Assembly: GCF_003001815.1 (NCBI RefSeq) | Contig: NZ_PVMZ01000031.1 | Coordinates: forward strand, 33,506 to 97,505 | Reading direction: 5' to 3' | Origin: Actinoplanes italicus | GTDB lineage: Bacteria > Actinomycetota > Actinomycetes > Mycobacteriales > Micromonosporaceae | Length of the DNA stretch: 64,000 nt | Part shown: in pieces, positions 24,055-32,279 of the stretch | Layout: each line of letters opens with the position of its first letter | How positions within the stretch are numbered: the first letter of the stretch is position 1 | Program-made: the position numbers and the translations under genes | The notes under the pieces: generated by a model | The model's database searches: none | What the model was told of the DNA's origin: nothing | What the model saw: the letters and a program-made list of their open reading frames with translations, nothing else

Positions 24055-25107
24055 ATGGTGGCGGACACCGATCTGACGACACCGGCGGATCTCGCCGGGC
24101 AGACATACGAGACTGCCGTGCGCGAGAAAGCCCTCAAACTCAAGCAGGAGCTGATCCGGCAGACCATCCAGGACTCCACGTCCTGGACGAGAGCGGTCAA
24201 CGACAGGTGGGCCAACGATCACCCCGGCGAGTGGGACGGCGTTCCCATCCCGCCCGAGGAGACCGAAAGGTACCGGGAGCAGGTGCGGACAGAGGACTAC
24301 GAATGGGTCGTGCCGTCGTTCGAGCGGTTCCTCGAACCCGACCCAGACGCCCTCAATCCGATCATCGCGTCCTTGGCGAGCATCGAGGGAATGCTGGAGG
24401 GCCGGGCGAACGCCGACGGCACCTGGGTCGGTGCGGCTGCCGCCCTGGGTCGGATCAACGACGTACGCACCGAGCTGGCGTTCTGGCAGGGCAGTTTCAA
24501 GGACAACTTCATCGATCGCTTCGTCACGCCGCTGGAGGCGGTGGTGCCGAACCAGCGGGAGCTGATCAGGTACTCGCGGAACGCCGTCGAGGGAGCGAAG
24601 ATCATCCACATCCGCTTCCGCAGGTCGGTGCTCACCATGCTCGACAACGGGATAAAGGCCACCCAGCAGCTCAGCAACAGTGCCTGTACCGGGGCCGACG
24701 CCTTGAAGTGGGGAAGTATCGCGCTCTGTGCGCTCGGTACCGTCGGCGGCGCGCTGACGGCCGGCGCCGGCGTGCTCGTCACCGCCGTAGTCATCGACGT
24801 GGCCGGGACGATCGGGGGCGGCCTGGTGCCGCCGGACCGGGAGCAGACGAAGCTCGACCTCGCCGCCGACACGGCGACCGAGGTGGCCGCCAACATCCTG
24901 AACGCGCAGAGCGTTCTCGGTAACGACACCTTCCGGGCGGAGGAAGACGTGGCGAAGTCGCTGCGCGACCTGAACCGAGGCCTCGCCGCCGAGCGCCTGA
25001 AGACGCTCTCGTCGAACACCTCAGGCCCGTTCGGGGTGGCCACACCCGCGCTTGCCGATGCGAGGGCGGACCAGATCATCGCCGGCGCGTTCCGCCCCCG
25101 GCGCTGA
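24055..25107 (+). CDS. Putative type VII-associated protein with WQG motif and hydrophobic centre
   Basis: The 350-residue protein has no signal peptide. An N-terminal helical region (1-140) is followed by LAFWQGSFKDNFIDRFVTPL, a good W-x-G-like helix-turn-helix (about 142-161), then a long helix. A glycine-rich hydrophobic hairpin (about 222-262, LCALGTVGGALTAGAGVLVT) follows, and the C-terminus is helical. The layout, with an LXG/WXG-like head and a membrane-active segment, resembles large type VII substrates. No toxin motif was recognised. It is probably co-transcribed with the small helical protein 21 bases upstream. A hairpin follows at 25124. Confidence 0.6.
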   Translation: MVADTDLTTPADLAGQTYETAVREKALKLKQELIRQTIQDSTSWTRAVNDRWANDHPGEWDGVPIPPEETERYREQVRTEDYEWVVPSFERFLEPDPDALNPIIASLASIEGMLEGRANADGTWVGAAAALGRINDVRTELAFWQGSFKDNFIDRFVTPLEAVVPNQRELIRYSRNAVEGAKIIHIRFRRSVLTMLDNGIKATQQLSNSACTGADALKWGSIALCALGTVGGALTAGAGVLVTAVVIDVAGTIGGGLVPPDREQTKLDLAADTATEVAANILNAQSVLGNDTFRAEEDVAKSLRDLNRGLAAERLKTLSSNTSGPFGVATPALADARADQIIAGAFRPRR

Positions 25108-25123
25108 CCCGCGTCACGGACGT

Positions 25124-25150
25124 GCCGGGCCGGGTTCTGGCGGGCCCGGC
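25124..25150 (+). terminator. Terminator after the NHL / type VII-like operon
   Basis: GCCGGGCC (25124-25131) pairs with GGCCCGGC (25143-25150) with an 11-base loop, 16 bases after the stop. Confidence 0.6.
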
Positions 25151-25153
25151 CCA

Positions 25154-25254
25154 GCGGACGCCCGGCTTCACCGGGACCTCGAAGGCTCGCTCGTTCACGA
25201 CCGGCGGGTTGACGTTGAAGTGGGCGTACGAACCGAGACCCCACGCCTGGTGGT
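25154..25254 (-). repeat. Duplicated 101-bp fragment of the GH55 gene
   Basis: These 101 bases match 25911-26011, inside the 3-prime part of the GH55 gene, with only three mismatches and no gap. Both copies have the same orientation. Similarity ends abruptly on both sides. The fragment has no start and cannot be expressed as such. Confidence 0.92.
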
Positions 25255-25323
25255 GCGGGCGTCCTGCTGCTCTTCCTCGTGCTGGGATTCGGTGTCGGCT
25301 GGGCCCGCCACGTCATCGGGTGA
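25255..25323 (+). pseudogene. Possible remnant of a membrane-protein C-terminus
   Basis: Directly after the duplicated GH55 fragment the plus strand reads GVLLLFLVLGFGVGWARHVI and a stop (TGA at 25321-25323). This looks like the last transmembrane helix of a lost gene. There is no start or upstream coding sequence. Low confidence because it is only about 22 codons. Confidence 0.35.
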
Positions 25324-25329
25324 CCCTAG

Positions 25330-25613
25330 AGCCTTCGTAGTCAGGGGCCAGCCCGCCAGCCGCGGCGCCGGGTTCGGGGGCTGTTGATCGTCCAGCTGTG
25401 GCCGGCGAACCCTTCCCCAGCGCCTCTTGATCGCCCGGCCGTGGCCGGCGAACCCTTCCCAGCGCCTCTTGATCGCCCGGCTGTGGCCGGCGAACCCTTC
25501 CCCGCGCCGGAAGCAGCCGTAACCCGGAGCCCGACCCGAAAAACGGCCGTAGCCGATCATCCAGCACCGGAACGTGGCGGTATCGGTCCGCGAGCCGTAG
25601 CCCAGGCCGGCAT
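25330..25613 (-). repeat. Dispersed repeat element, copy B
   Basis: Reverse complement of this stretch aligns with 8987-9361: it shares the CGATACCGCCACGTTCCGG block, the GGGCTCCGGG block, about three of the 41-42 bp units (each with GGGAAGGGTTCGCCGGCCAC here) and the right end GACTACGAA. In this copy it sits in an intergenic mosaic between a terminator and the 3-prime end of the GH55 gene. Confidence 0.72.
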
Positions 25614-25742
25614 CACCGAGCCGGCCGCAGGCCGAACACCGCCGACGACCCGGCCACAATCCGTCCCCGGGAGCCCGCGCGCCGTACCCGAAACCCCGAA
25701 GCGGCTCGCCGGTTCCGCACCCCGATCATGAAGGCTCTCCAG

Positions 25743-25783
25743 ACGACCGCGGCCGGCGACGATTCGTCACCGGCCGCGGTCGT
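25743..25783 (-). terminator. Terminator of the GH55 gene
   Basis: ACGACCGCGGCCGG (25743-25756) pairs with CCGGCCGCGGTCGT (25770-25783), with further inner pairing GACG/CGTC and a 3-base loop. On the minus strand it follows the GH55 stop by 6 bases. Bases 25614-25742 hold no recognisable feature. Confidence 0.85.
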
Positions 25784-25789
25784 TTCAGA

Positions 25790-28006
25790 TCAGGGGCCGG
25801 TGACCAGGTAGGCGACCTGGCTGCCGCTGTTCACGGTTGCGCCGCTGTTGTTGATGACTCGGTTGATCGTGCCGGTGCCGCCCAGGGACACCGTCACCAT
25901 GCTGTTGAAGCGGACGCCCGGCTTCACCGGCACCTCGAAGGCTCGCTCGTTCACGACCGACGGGTTGACGTTGAAGTAGGCGTACGAACCGAGACCCCAC
26001 GCCTGGTGGTTGTTGACCGCGTTGTTGACCTTGTAGGCCGCATAGCCGCGGGTGGAGCCGTTCATGTAGGCGGCCTGGTTCGGCGGGTCGTACGGCATCT
26101 CGTTCTGGTAGAAGTACGTGCGGCCGTTCTCGCCGTTCCAGATGGTCTGGTACTTCTGGTAGTGCTCGACGAACAGGCCGTAGAAGGTCATGTCGTCGCC
26201 GTTCACGATCAGGCCCGTGTCGGCCGTGTTGATGTTCCAGCCGACGGTTCCGCCGTTGCCGTGGTCGGCACGCCAGATCCAGGTGTGGTCGCCGATCACG
26301 TCGTCGCTGTTGACCTGCAGGCTCACGGTGGCCTTGCCGGCGATCGAGCCGCCGATGCGGAAGAACACGTCGTGCAGCGAGGTCGGGTTGGCCGAGTGGT
26401 CCGTGGCCGAGCCGTTCGGGCCGACCTCCATGAGGACCGGCGAGTTGGTGGTTCCGGCGTCGAACATGATGCCGGCGACCTTCACGCCGTCGACGTCGGC
26501 GACGCGCATCGGCACGATGCCGTTCTGGGGCACGAACGTGGCCAGGCCCAGGCCGAGCACCACGGTGTTCGCCCGGTTGATGTTGATGGTCTGGTTGATG
26601 TTGTACGTGCCGGGCGTCACCAGCAGGTGCCGGCCGCTGGCGAGGGCGGCGTTGATGTTGGCGGCGTTGTCACCGGGCCGGACGATGTAGAACTGGCTCA
26701 GCGAGATCGACTCGCCGGCGGGGCTGCCGTTGGCCCAGGTGATGCCGCTGGTGTTGCGCCGCAGCGCGGGGACGAAGACGCGGTAGGCGCCGGCGGCGTC
26801 GACATACAGATACGGCTTCTCCCGTACGACCGGAGATTGTCCGACGTTGGTGTAGGGAGGATTGGGGAAGCTGGTGGCCGGGGCGCCCTGCACACCGACG
26901 AACACCTGGTTCCAGTTCCGCCCGGTCCACGAGCCGATCTGCGAGTTGCGGGTGATCCACTGCTGCTGAGAGCCGGAGTCGATCTGCCCGTCGATCTTGG
27001 TGTCGCTGATCCAGCCACCCGACGACCAGCCGCCGTCGGACAGGGCCAGATTCCCACGGACATGCATGCGGCGGTACGGAGCCGCCTGCGACACCGACCA
27101 GCGGTCGAGCCCACCGGTCGGGTTGACGGCCAGGCCCTCGGCCGCGCGCCAGAAGTTCTGCGTCGCGTTCTGGGAGCCGTCCGGCCACCAGTCCGCCTCG
27201 ACGTGCACCCGGCCGTTGATCGTGGTCTGGCCGGGCACGAGGCCGAGTCCGGCGACCTGGGTGAAGAAGCCGACGTTCGCGTCGACGTTGTAGCTGCCGG
27301 GCTTGAACAGCAGCGCGAACCGCTGGGTGCCGAACTGGTTGGTGACCTGCTGGTTGAAGACCGTGTTCAGGCGGTTCTGGATGGTCGACGCCGCCATCGA
27401 CGGGTCGAAGACGGACACGTTCGGGCCCAGGTCGGGGTTGGTGACCGGGGTGTCGTTCGGCGGGGTCGTGGGCGGGGTCGTCGGCGGCGTGGTGGGGCCA
27501 CCGGACAGCGTCCAGCGCTGGTTGGCGGATCCGGCGCACGCCCAGATCTGCAGGCGGGAGCCGTCGGCGGTGCCGTTGCTCTGCACGTCGAGGCACTTGC
27601 CGCTGGCCTGGTTGACGAGCGTGCCCGAGGCGCTGAGCGTCCACTTCTGGGTGGCCACGCTGTCGTAGCAGGTCCACAGGTGGGTCAGCGAGCCGTCGGC
27701 GGTGCCGTTGTTGGCGACGTCCAGGCACTTGCCCTGGCTCTGCACCTGACCGTTGTCGGCCAGCGTCCACTGCTGGCTGGCCACCGTGCTGTAACAGGTC
27801 CAGATGTGGATCGCGGCGCCGTCGGCGGTGGAGCCGTTCGCAACGTCGAGACACTTGCCGCTACCGGCGCCGACCAGCGATCCGGCACTGGCGGCGAAGG
27901 CGTTCGTGACACCGAGGACACCGAGACCGGTGACCACGGCGGTGGAGGTGAGGACAGCGAGCAGGCGGCGCCGGCCGGGACGCCGGCGATCAGAGGCTGG
28001 GGGCAT
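25790..28006 (-). CDS. Secreted GH55 beta-1,3-glucanase with N-terminal ricin-type domain
   Basis: The 738-residue protein has a Tat-like signal peptide (RRRPGRRRLLAVLTST; 1-39), a ricin-type beta-trefoil (about 41-166) with three CLDV motifs, a TTPPTTPP linker, and then a twin right-handed beta-helix catalytic region (about 198-738). Motifs such as FALLFKPGSYNVDANVGFFT, DDVIGDHTWIWRADHG and TYFYQNEMPYDPPNQAAYMN match the GH55 exo-beta-1,3-glucanases, of which Streptomyces SacteLam55A is the structural model; relatives are often mislabelled as coagulation factor 5/8 or adenylyl cyclase. It should attack laminarin and fungal glucan. It is divergent from a LacI-type gene. A 101-bp piece of its 3-prime end is duplicated at 25154. 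Confidence 0.9.
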   Translation of the reverse strand: MPPASDRRRPGRRRLLAVLTSTAVVTGLGVLGVTNAFAASAGSLVGAGSGKCLDVANGSTADGAAIHIWTCYSTVASQQWTLADNGQVQSQGKCLDVANNGTADGSLTHLWTCYDSVATQKWTLSASGTLVNQASGKCLDVQSNGTADGSRLQIWACAGSANQRWTLSGGPTTPPTTPPTTPPNDTPVTNPDLGPNVSVFDPSMAASTIQNRLNTVFNQQVTNQFGTQRFALLFKPGSYNVDANVGFFTQVAGLGLVPGQTTINGRVHVEADWWPDGSQNATQNFWRAAEGLAVNPTGGLDRWSVSQAAPYRRMHVRGNLALSDGGWSSGGWISDTKIDGQIDSGSQQQWITRNSQIGSWTGRNWNQVFVGVQGAPATSFPNPPYTNVGQSPVVREKPYLYVDAAGAYRVFVPALRRNTSGITWANGSPAGESISLSQFYIVRPGDNAANINAALASGRHLLVTPGTYNINQTININRANTVVLGLGLATFVPQNGIVPMRVADVDGVKVAGIMFDAGTTNSPVLMEVGPNGSATDHSANPTSLHDVFFRIGGSIAGKATVSLQVNSDDVIGDHTWIWRADHGNGGTVGWNINTADTGLIVNGDDMTFYGLFVEHYQKYQTIWNGENGRTYFYQNEMPYDPPNQAAYMNGSTRGYAAYKVNNAVNNHQAWGLGSYAYFNVNPSVVNERAFEVPVKPGVRFNSMVTVSLGGTGTINRVINNSGATVNSGSQVAYLVTGP

Positions 28007-28135
28007 GGGGGACTCCAGGTGGGGACAACGGAACGTGGCGGACTTCCTGCCCAGCCGACGTAACGCAGATGGAACACTTGCGGCTTATACATGTCAATGC
28101 GGCTCCCGCAGTGCCGACATATATGCGCTGGTCGA

Positions 28136-28143
28136 AACCGGTT
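28136..28143. promoter_or_regulatory. Candidate LacI-type operator in the GH55 / lacI intergenic region
   Basis: AACCGGTT is the centre of GAAACCGGTTCC, near-symmetric as expected for a LacI-family site. It lies in the 188-base gap between the two divergent genes. TGTTACAT is directly repeated at 28151-28166 next to it. Confidence 0.4.
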
Positions 28144-28194
28144 CCGGATCTGTTACATTGTTACATTCAGACATGGAACGCCGGATGGGGAACG

Positions 28195-29247
28195 ATGTTG
28201 AAGAAGCGCGCGACGGTACGCCAGATCGCCGCCGAGACCGGTCTGTCCATCGCCACGGTTTCCCGTGTCCTCAACGGTCAGGACAACGTCGCGCCGCGGA
28301 CCCGTGAGCTGGTTCTGCATGCCGCCGGGCGGCTCGGTCACGACGGGCCCGCCCGGCGGGCCGCAACGACCGGCGGCGTGTTCGTGCGTTGCCCGTACCT
28401 GCTGGATGATTATTTCGGTCCGATGGTCTCGTCGATCATCGAGACCGTGGAGCTGCACGGCCTGACCGCCGTCGTCAACGCGGGCACCGCGGCTCGGCGG
28501 CCGGGCATGCTGACCGGCCTGCCGAAGACGGCCGGGCTGGCGGGCGGGGTGCTGATCCTGCCGCCGGAGGAGCCGGAGGAACTGGCCCGGCTGCGTGACC
28601 AGAGGTTCCCGTTCGTCGTGCTGGACCCGCGGACCAGCCCGCCGCGCGACATCGTGGCCGTGTCGAGCGCGCACGTGACCGGGGCCCGGCTGGTGATGGC
28701 GCATCTCGTGGAGCTGGGTCATCGGCAGGTCGGCATCATCGCGGGGCCGAAGGAGTGGCTGGTCACGACGTCGCGGATGGCCGGGCACGTGGCGGCGCTC
28801 GCCGACGCCGGGGTGCTGCCGTCGCCGGAGCGGATCCGGTTCGTCAACGAGCCGAGCGTGGAGAACGGTTATCGCGCCGCCTGCGAGTTGCTCGACCGGC
28901 CGCAGCGGCCCACCGCGCTGGCGTGCTTCAACGACAAGACCGCGGTGGGCGCGTTGCGGGCGGCCCGTGAGCGGGGCTTGCGTGTCCCTGACGACCTGTC
29001 GATCGCGGGTTTCGACGACGCCGACATCGGACAGGCCACGCACCCGATGCTCACCACGGTCCACCAGCCGCTGGCCGAGATGGGCCGGATGGCGGTGACC
29101 ATGCTGGTCCGCATGCTGAAGGGCCACGATCTGGACGCCCGCCACGTCGAACTCGGCACCGACCTGGTCATTCGCACCTCAACCGGCCCGGTGGCACCGA
29201 TCATTCAACGGGAACTCGGGCCCGGAGGCAGCGGCTCGACGTGCTGA
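28195..29247 (+). CDS. LacI-family transcriptional regulator
   Basis: The ATG at 28195 (MLKKRATVRQIAAETGLS) has GGGGA upstream and gives 350 residues; the open frame extends further but the upstream part is not protein-like. The N-terminal LacI helix-turn-helix is TVRQIAAETGLSIATVSRVLNG (hinge helix about 45-58), and the periplasmic-binding-like effector domain follows, ending with the HPMLTTVHQP block. It is divergent from the GH55 glucanase, so repression of that gene by a laminari-oligosaccharide-responsive regulator is likely. Its last 43 bases overlap the 3-prime end of the convergent MFS gene. Confidence 0.88.
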   Translation: MLKKRATVRQIAAETGLSIATVSRVLNGQDNVAPRTRELVLHAAGRLGHDGPARRAATTGGVFVRCPYLLDDYFGPMVSSIIETVELHGLTAVVNAGTAARRPGMLTGLPKTAGLAGGVLILPPEEPEELARLRDQRFPFVVLDPRTSPPRDIVAVSSAHVTGARLVMAHLVELGHRQVGIIAGPKEWLVTTSRMAGHVAALADAGVLPSPERIRFVNEPSVENGYRAACELLDRPQRPTALACFNDKTAVGALRAARERGLRVPDDLSIAGFDDADIGQATHPMLTTVHQPLAEMGRMAVTMLVRMLKGHDLDARHVELGTDLVIRTSTGPVAPIIQRELGPGGSGSTC

Positions 29248-30392
29248 TCACCAACGCCGGCCTTCGCCGCCGGTGCGAGAACCGGCCGCGCCAGAACCAA
29301 CGGCACCGTGAGCCAGGCGGTGACCGCTACCGCGCCCAGACCCCAGGTCAGGCTGGTCGCCTCCGCGAGGAAGCCGATCGCGGGTGGCCCGACCAGCAGC
29401 CCGGTCGTGCTCATCGTCGCCGCCGCCGTGAGCGCCGCCGCGCCGTGCCGCGCGGCGGCCACGTAGAGGCACGGGCTCACCGCGGCCATGCCCAGCCCCA
29501 CGCAGGCGAACCCGGCGAGCGCCGGAACGGCCCCTCCCACCAGCAGCGCCGTGAGCAGTCCCGCACCGGCCAGACCGCTGCCCGCGACGACGACCGCACG
29601 GTCACCCCAGCGATCACGCCAGCCGTCGGCGAAGAGCCTGGCCAGCAGCATCATGCCCGAGGTGACCGCGATCCCGAGCGGCAGCAGATGCTCGGCGGCG
29701 CCGACGCTCTCGAGATACAGCGCCGACCAGTCGGTGACCGCGCCCTCGGTGATCGTGGCGAGCAGCATGGCCGCGCCGAGACAGACGACGACCACGGACG
29801 GGCGGGCCCATCGGCGGCCGACGGGCTCCTTCGAGGACGGCTCGTCGCTGAGCAGTCCGGCCGCCGCCGCCACCACGGCTGTGACCAGCACCGCGCCGGC
29901 CACCGCGAAGTGCGCCGCCACCGCGTCCGTCATCGACGTGATCGCCGAGGCCAGCAGTGCGGCGCCGAAGATCCCACCGCTGAACGTGGCGTGCAGCCTG
30001 GCCATCGTGGTCCGGCCCGACCGGCTCTCCAGCGCGGCGCCCTGGGCGTTCATGGCGACGTTCAGACAACCCACCGCAACGCCGTCGATCAGCAGTACGG
30101 CGAGCAGCCACCCGTAGGCGGGCGCGGTCGCGAGACCGGCCAGTGCGGCGGCCAGCACCATCACGGCCGACAACGCGAGACGACGCGAGCCGAGGGCCGC
30201 CATCAGCTTCGGCACCAGCGGGGCGGAGATCACCGCCCCGGCACCGGCGGCCAGCAGCAGCATGCCGACCTCGGCGGTCGACAGGTGCAGGCGGTCGCTG
30301 ATCGCGGGAATGCGCGACGCCCACGTCGAGTACTGGAAGCCGAGGGCTCCGAACAGGGCGGCGATCGACAATTGTGAACGGCGGAACGACAT
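29205..30392 (-). CDS. MFS transporter
   Basis: The 395-residue protein has 12 predicted membrane helices in two six-helix halves. The first loop holds PKLMAALGSRRLAL, the degenerate MFS motif A (usually G-x-x-x-D-R-x-G-R-R). GVAVGCLNVAMNAQG in helix 4 and the related GLGMAAVSPCLYVAAARHG in the second half resemble the YbjJ/FucP-like sugar or drug exporters. Substrate is unknown. The start at 30392 is 7 bases after the stop of the GNAT gene, so it is probably the last gene of a three-gene unit (DUF6271, GNAT, MFS). Confidence 0.85.
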   Translation of the reverse strand: MSFRRSQLSIAALFGALGFQYSTWASRIPAISDRLHLSTAEVGMLLLAAGAGAVISAPLVPKLMAALGSRRLALSAVMVLAAALAGLATAPAYGWLLAVLLIDGVAVGCLNVAMNAQGAALESRSGRTTMARLHATFSGGIFGAALLASAITSMTDAVAAHFAVAGAVLVTAVVAAAAGLLSDEPSSKEPVGRRWARPSVVVVCLGAAMLLATITEGAVTDWSALYLESVGAAEHLLPLGIAVTSGMMLLARLFADGWRDRWGDRAVVVAGSGLAGAGLLTALLVGGAVPALAGFACVGLGMAAVSPCLYVAAARHGAAALTAAATMSTTGLLVGPPAIGFLAEATSLTWGLGAVAVTAWLTVPLVLARPVLAPAAKAGVGDQHVEPLPPGPSSR

Positions 30393-30399
30393 GCCTGCC

Positions 30400-30891
30400 C
30401 TATCCGATCTCGCGGGTCATGTAGACGGCTCCCGGCCCGTACGACTCGGGCGGGGTGACGCGCCAGTGGGGGTGGAACCCGCACGCGGCCCAGAACCCGG
30501 CGGTCGCTCCGACGGAGACGAGCGAGATCCTCTCGTACGCCTGCGATCGCCCGATTCTGATGAGGTGCCGCACGAGTTGCCGGCCCCGGCCACGGTCGCG
30601 GAGGCCGGGGACGATGACCAGGTCGTGCAGGTGCAGGTTGGCGGAGCTGCGGGCCCAGGTCTCCGGCCGGCTCAGATCCGGGAACGCCCCCTCGGGGTAC
30701 GGCAGCGCGAGCAGGTAGCCGCCGAGCCTGTCACCGGTGTCGAGGACGAACGACGTCGGCGGGTGTGCCCGTGTGCGCAGCACCTGTCCGCCTTCGGCGA
30801 GGCCCTTGTCGCCGTACGTGTCGGCTTCGAGCGTGACGATGGCGGGCCAGTCGGGTTCCTCGATGGGACGCAGGCGCTCGGTCTCAGGCAT
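30400..30891 (-). CDS. GNAT-family N-acetyltransferase
   Basis: The 163-residue product has the GNAT core: LHDLVIVPGLRDRGRGRQLV (about 90-109) is beta4 plus the acetyl-CoA loop R-D-R-G-R-G, and ISLVSVGATAGFWAACGFH is beta5-alpha4. Its start overlaps the end of the DUF6271 gene by 8 bases, indicating translational coupling. Acceptor unknown; the neighbours suggest modification of a small molecule that the MFS protein may export. Confidence 0.85.
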   Translation of the reverse strand: MPETERLRPIEEPDWPAIVTLEADTYGDKGLAEGGQVLRTRAHPPTSFVLDTGDRLGGYLLALPYPEGAFPDLSRPETWARSSANLHLHDLVIVPGLRDRGRGRQLVRHLIRIGRSQAYERISLVSVGATAGFWAACGFHPHWRVTPPESYGPGAVYMTREIG

Positions 30892-32119
30892 GCGGCAGCG
30901 GGGTCTCGCGGGCGGCCGCGACGAGCCCCTCCCACGCGTCGATCAGGTCGGCGTAGTCCTCGATGTCGCGGCGGGCCTCGAAGAGCAGGGTGTCGCGCTG
31001 CTCGCGGATCCGGTCGGCGACACGGGTGAATCGGCCGCCGAGCCGCCGGTACGCCTGCTCCATCAGGTGCGCCTGCGCCTCGTTGCCCGCCCTCGGCTGC
31101 CAGGTGCTCTCCCGTACGATCGCGGAAATGTCCTTGGGATCGTCGGTGGTCATCCGGTCGTAGATGTAATGGAAGTAGTACATCGACAGGATGAACTTGG
31201 CGAATCGCATCTGATAGGCGAGGAATCCCGCGTCGCTCTTGCGTTCGGCGGTGTGGAAATTGACGATGTGCCGGTTGTGCAGCACGCCGGGAAGGCCCGC
31301 CCGGTCGGCGACGTGAATGAGGAAATAGTCGCTGCCGATGGTGTCGGTGGCCGGTGGCAGCGGCACCTTCTCGTGCAATCCGTGGAAGCTGATGTTGTGC
31401 ATGTCGACGCGCATCGGGTCGACCACGGAAAGCACGGAATGGTCGCCCTCGAACGGGGCGCTGCCGGTGAAGGAGTCCTCGACCAGGGCGCGTTTCTCGG
31501 CCTCGGTACTGCCGGGCGCGGCCCAGAGGCTGACCAGGTCGTAGTAGCCGTCAGCGTCGCGGATGTCCTCGACGTCGACCGACATGTCGCCGACGAACGA
31601 CGCGCCGACCATCGCGACGGGCATGTCGCGGCGGCTGTCGTCGAGAATGTTCTCGGTGGTCACGACGTCGCGGGCGGGCCGGCCGAGGGCGGAGAGTTCG
31701 ATGTGGATCGGGAAGATCTTCTCTCCGGCGTACGTCTGGAAGTACAGGTCGGAGTCGCGCCGGTGCACTGACTCGCAGCCCAGCGCGGCCGCGATCAGGA
31801 AGGCCCGGTTGGTGCACGCCCCGTACGACGGCTTCCGCGGCAGGAGCAGGTCGAGCAGGCGGCCGGGTTCGCTCACCTCGGCGTGGCCGACGACCTGCCG
31901 CAGGAAGTCGCGCTGCTGAGACTCGTCGAGGTGAAGGGCGTCGCGGGCGCCGGCGAGGACCTTCGCGTGGGCGGTGAGGTCGTCGGAGGAGTCCAGTACC
32001 AGCAGCCGCACGTCGACGTCGTGGTGGCGTTTGGCGTACTCCGCCTCGGCCATCACCTCGGCCAGGGTGGCGGTGCACTCCCGGTTGGTCGGCACTACCA
32101 GACAGATCTGGCGCTTCAC
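30884..32119 (-). CDS. DUF6271-like, glycosyltransferase-fold protein
   Basis: From the GTG at 32119 (preceded by GGGAG) the protein has 411 residues and begins VKRQICLVVPTNRECTATLA, a GT-A-like nucleotide-binding start. The motif ESVHRRDSDLYFQTYAGEK near 130-150 contains a D-x-D (DSD) as in metal-dependent glycosyltransferases. KPSYGACTNRAFLIAAALGC precedes it. The family (DUF6271, recognised from memory) has no proven function. The C-terminal half is helical, with QMRFAKFILSMYYFHYIYDR. Heads a probable operon with GNAT and MFS genes. Confidence 0.7.
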   Translation of the reverse strand: MKRQICLVVPTNRECTATLAEVMAEAEYAKRHHDVDVRLLVLDSSDDLTAHAKVLAGARDALHLDESQQRDFLRQVVGHAEVSEPGRLLDLLLPRKPSYGACTNRAFLIAAALGCESVHRRDSDLYFQTYAGEKIFPIHIELSALGRPARDVVTTENILDDSRRDMPVAMVGASFVGDMSVDVEDIRDADGYYDLVSLWAAPGSTEAEKRALVEDSFTGSAPFEGDHSVLSVVDPMRVDMHNISFHGLHEKVPLPPATDTIGSDYFLIHVADRAGLPGVLHNRHIVNFHTAERKSDAGFLAYQMRFAKFILSMYYFHYIYDRMTTDDPKDISAIVRESTWQPRAGNEAQAHLMEQAYRRLGGRFTRVADRIREQRDTLLFEARRDIEDYADLIDAWEGLVAAARETPLPHA

Positions 32120-32243
32120 GCTTTTACACTCCCGAAACAGCCACTGTGGGACAAGCCGCAACGAACCTAGTGCGCGATCTTGACGGCCACAAGGCCAGAT
32201 GTACGGGAATGCCGGAAATGGCTGGTCGTCGCCGGTTCCGGAA

Positions 32244-32269
32244 CCCGGGCCGGTGTCGTCCGGCCCGGG
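32244..32269 (-). terminator. Terminator of the pyridoxal kinase gene
   Basis: CCCGGGCCGG (32244-32253) and CCGGCCCGGG (32260-32269) form a perfect 10-bp stem with a 6-base loop, 10 bases beyond the pdxY stop on the minus strand. Confidence 0.75.
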
Positions 32270-32279
32270 CGGCCGCGGG

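Noticed and set aside
26006..28063. 685-codon plus-strand open frame
   Set aside because: It is antisense to the clear GH55 gene and has the Val/Asp/Gly-rich composition of a shadow frame.
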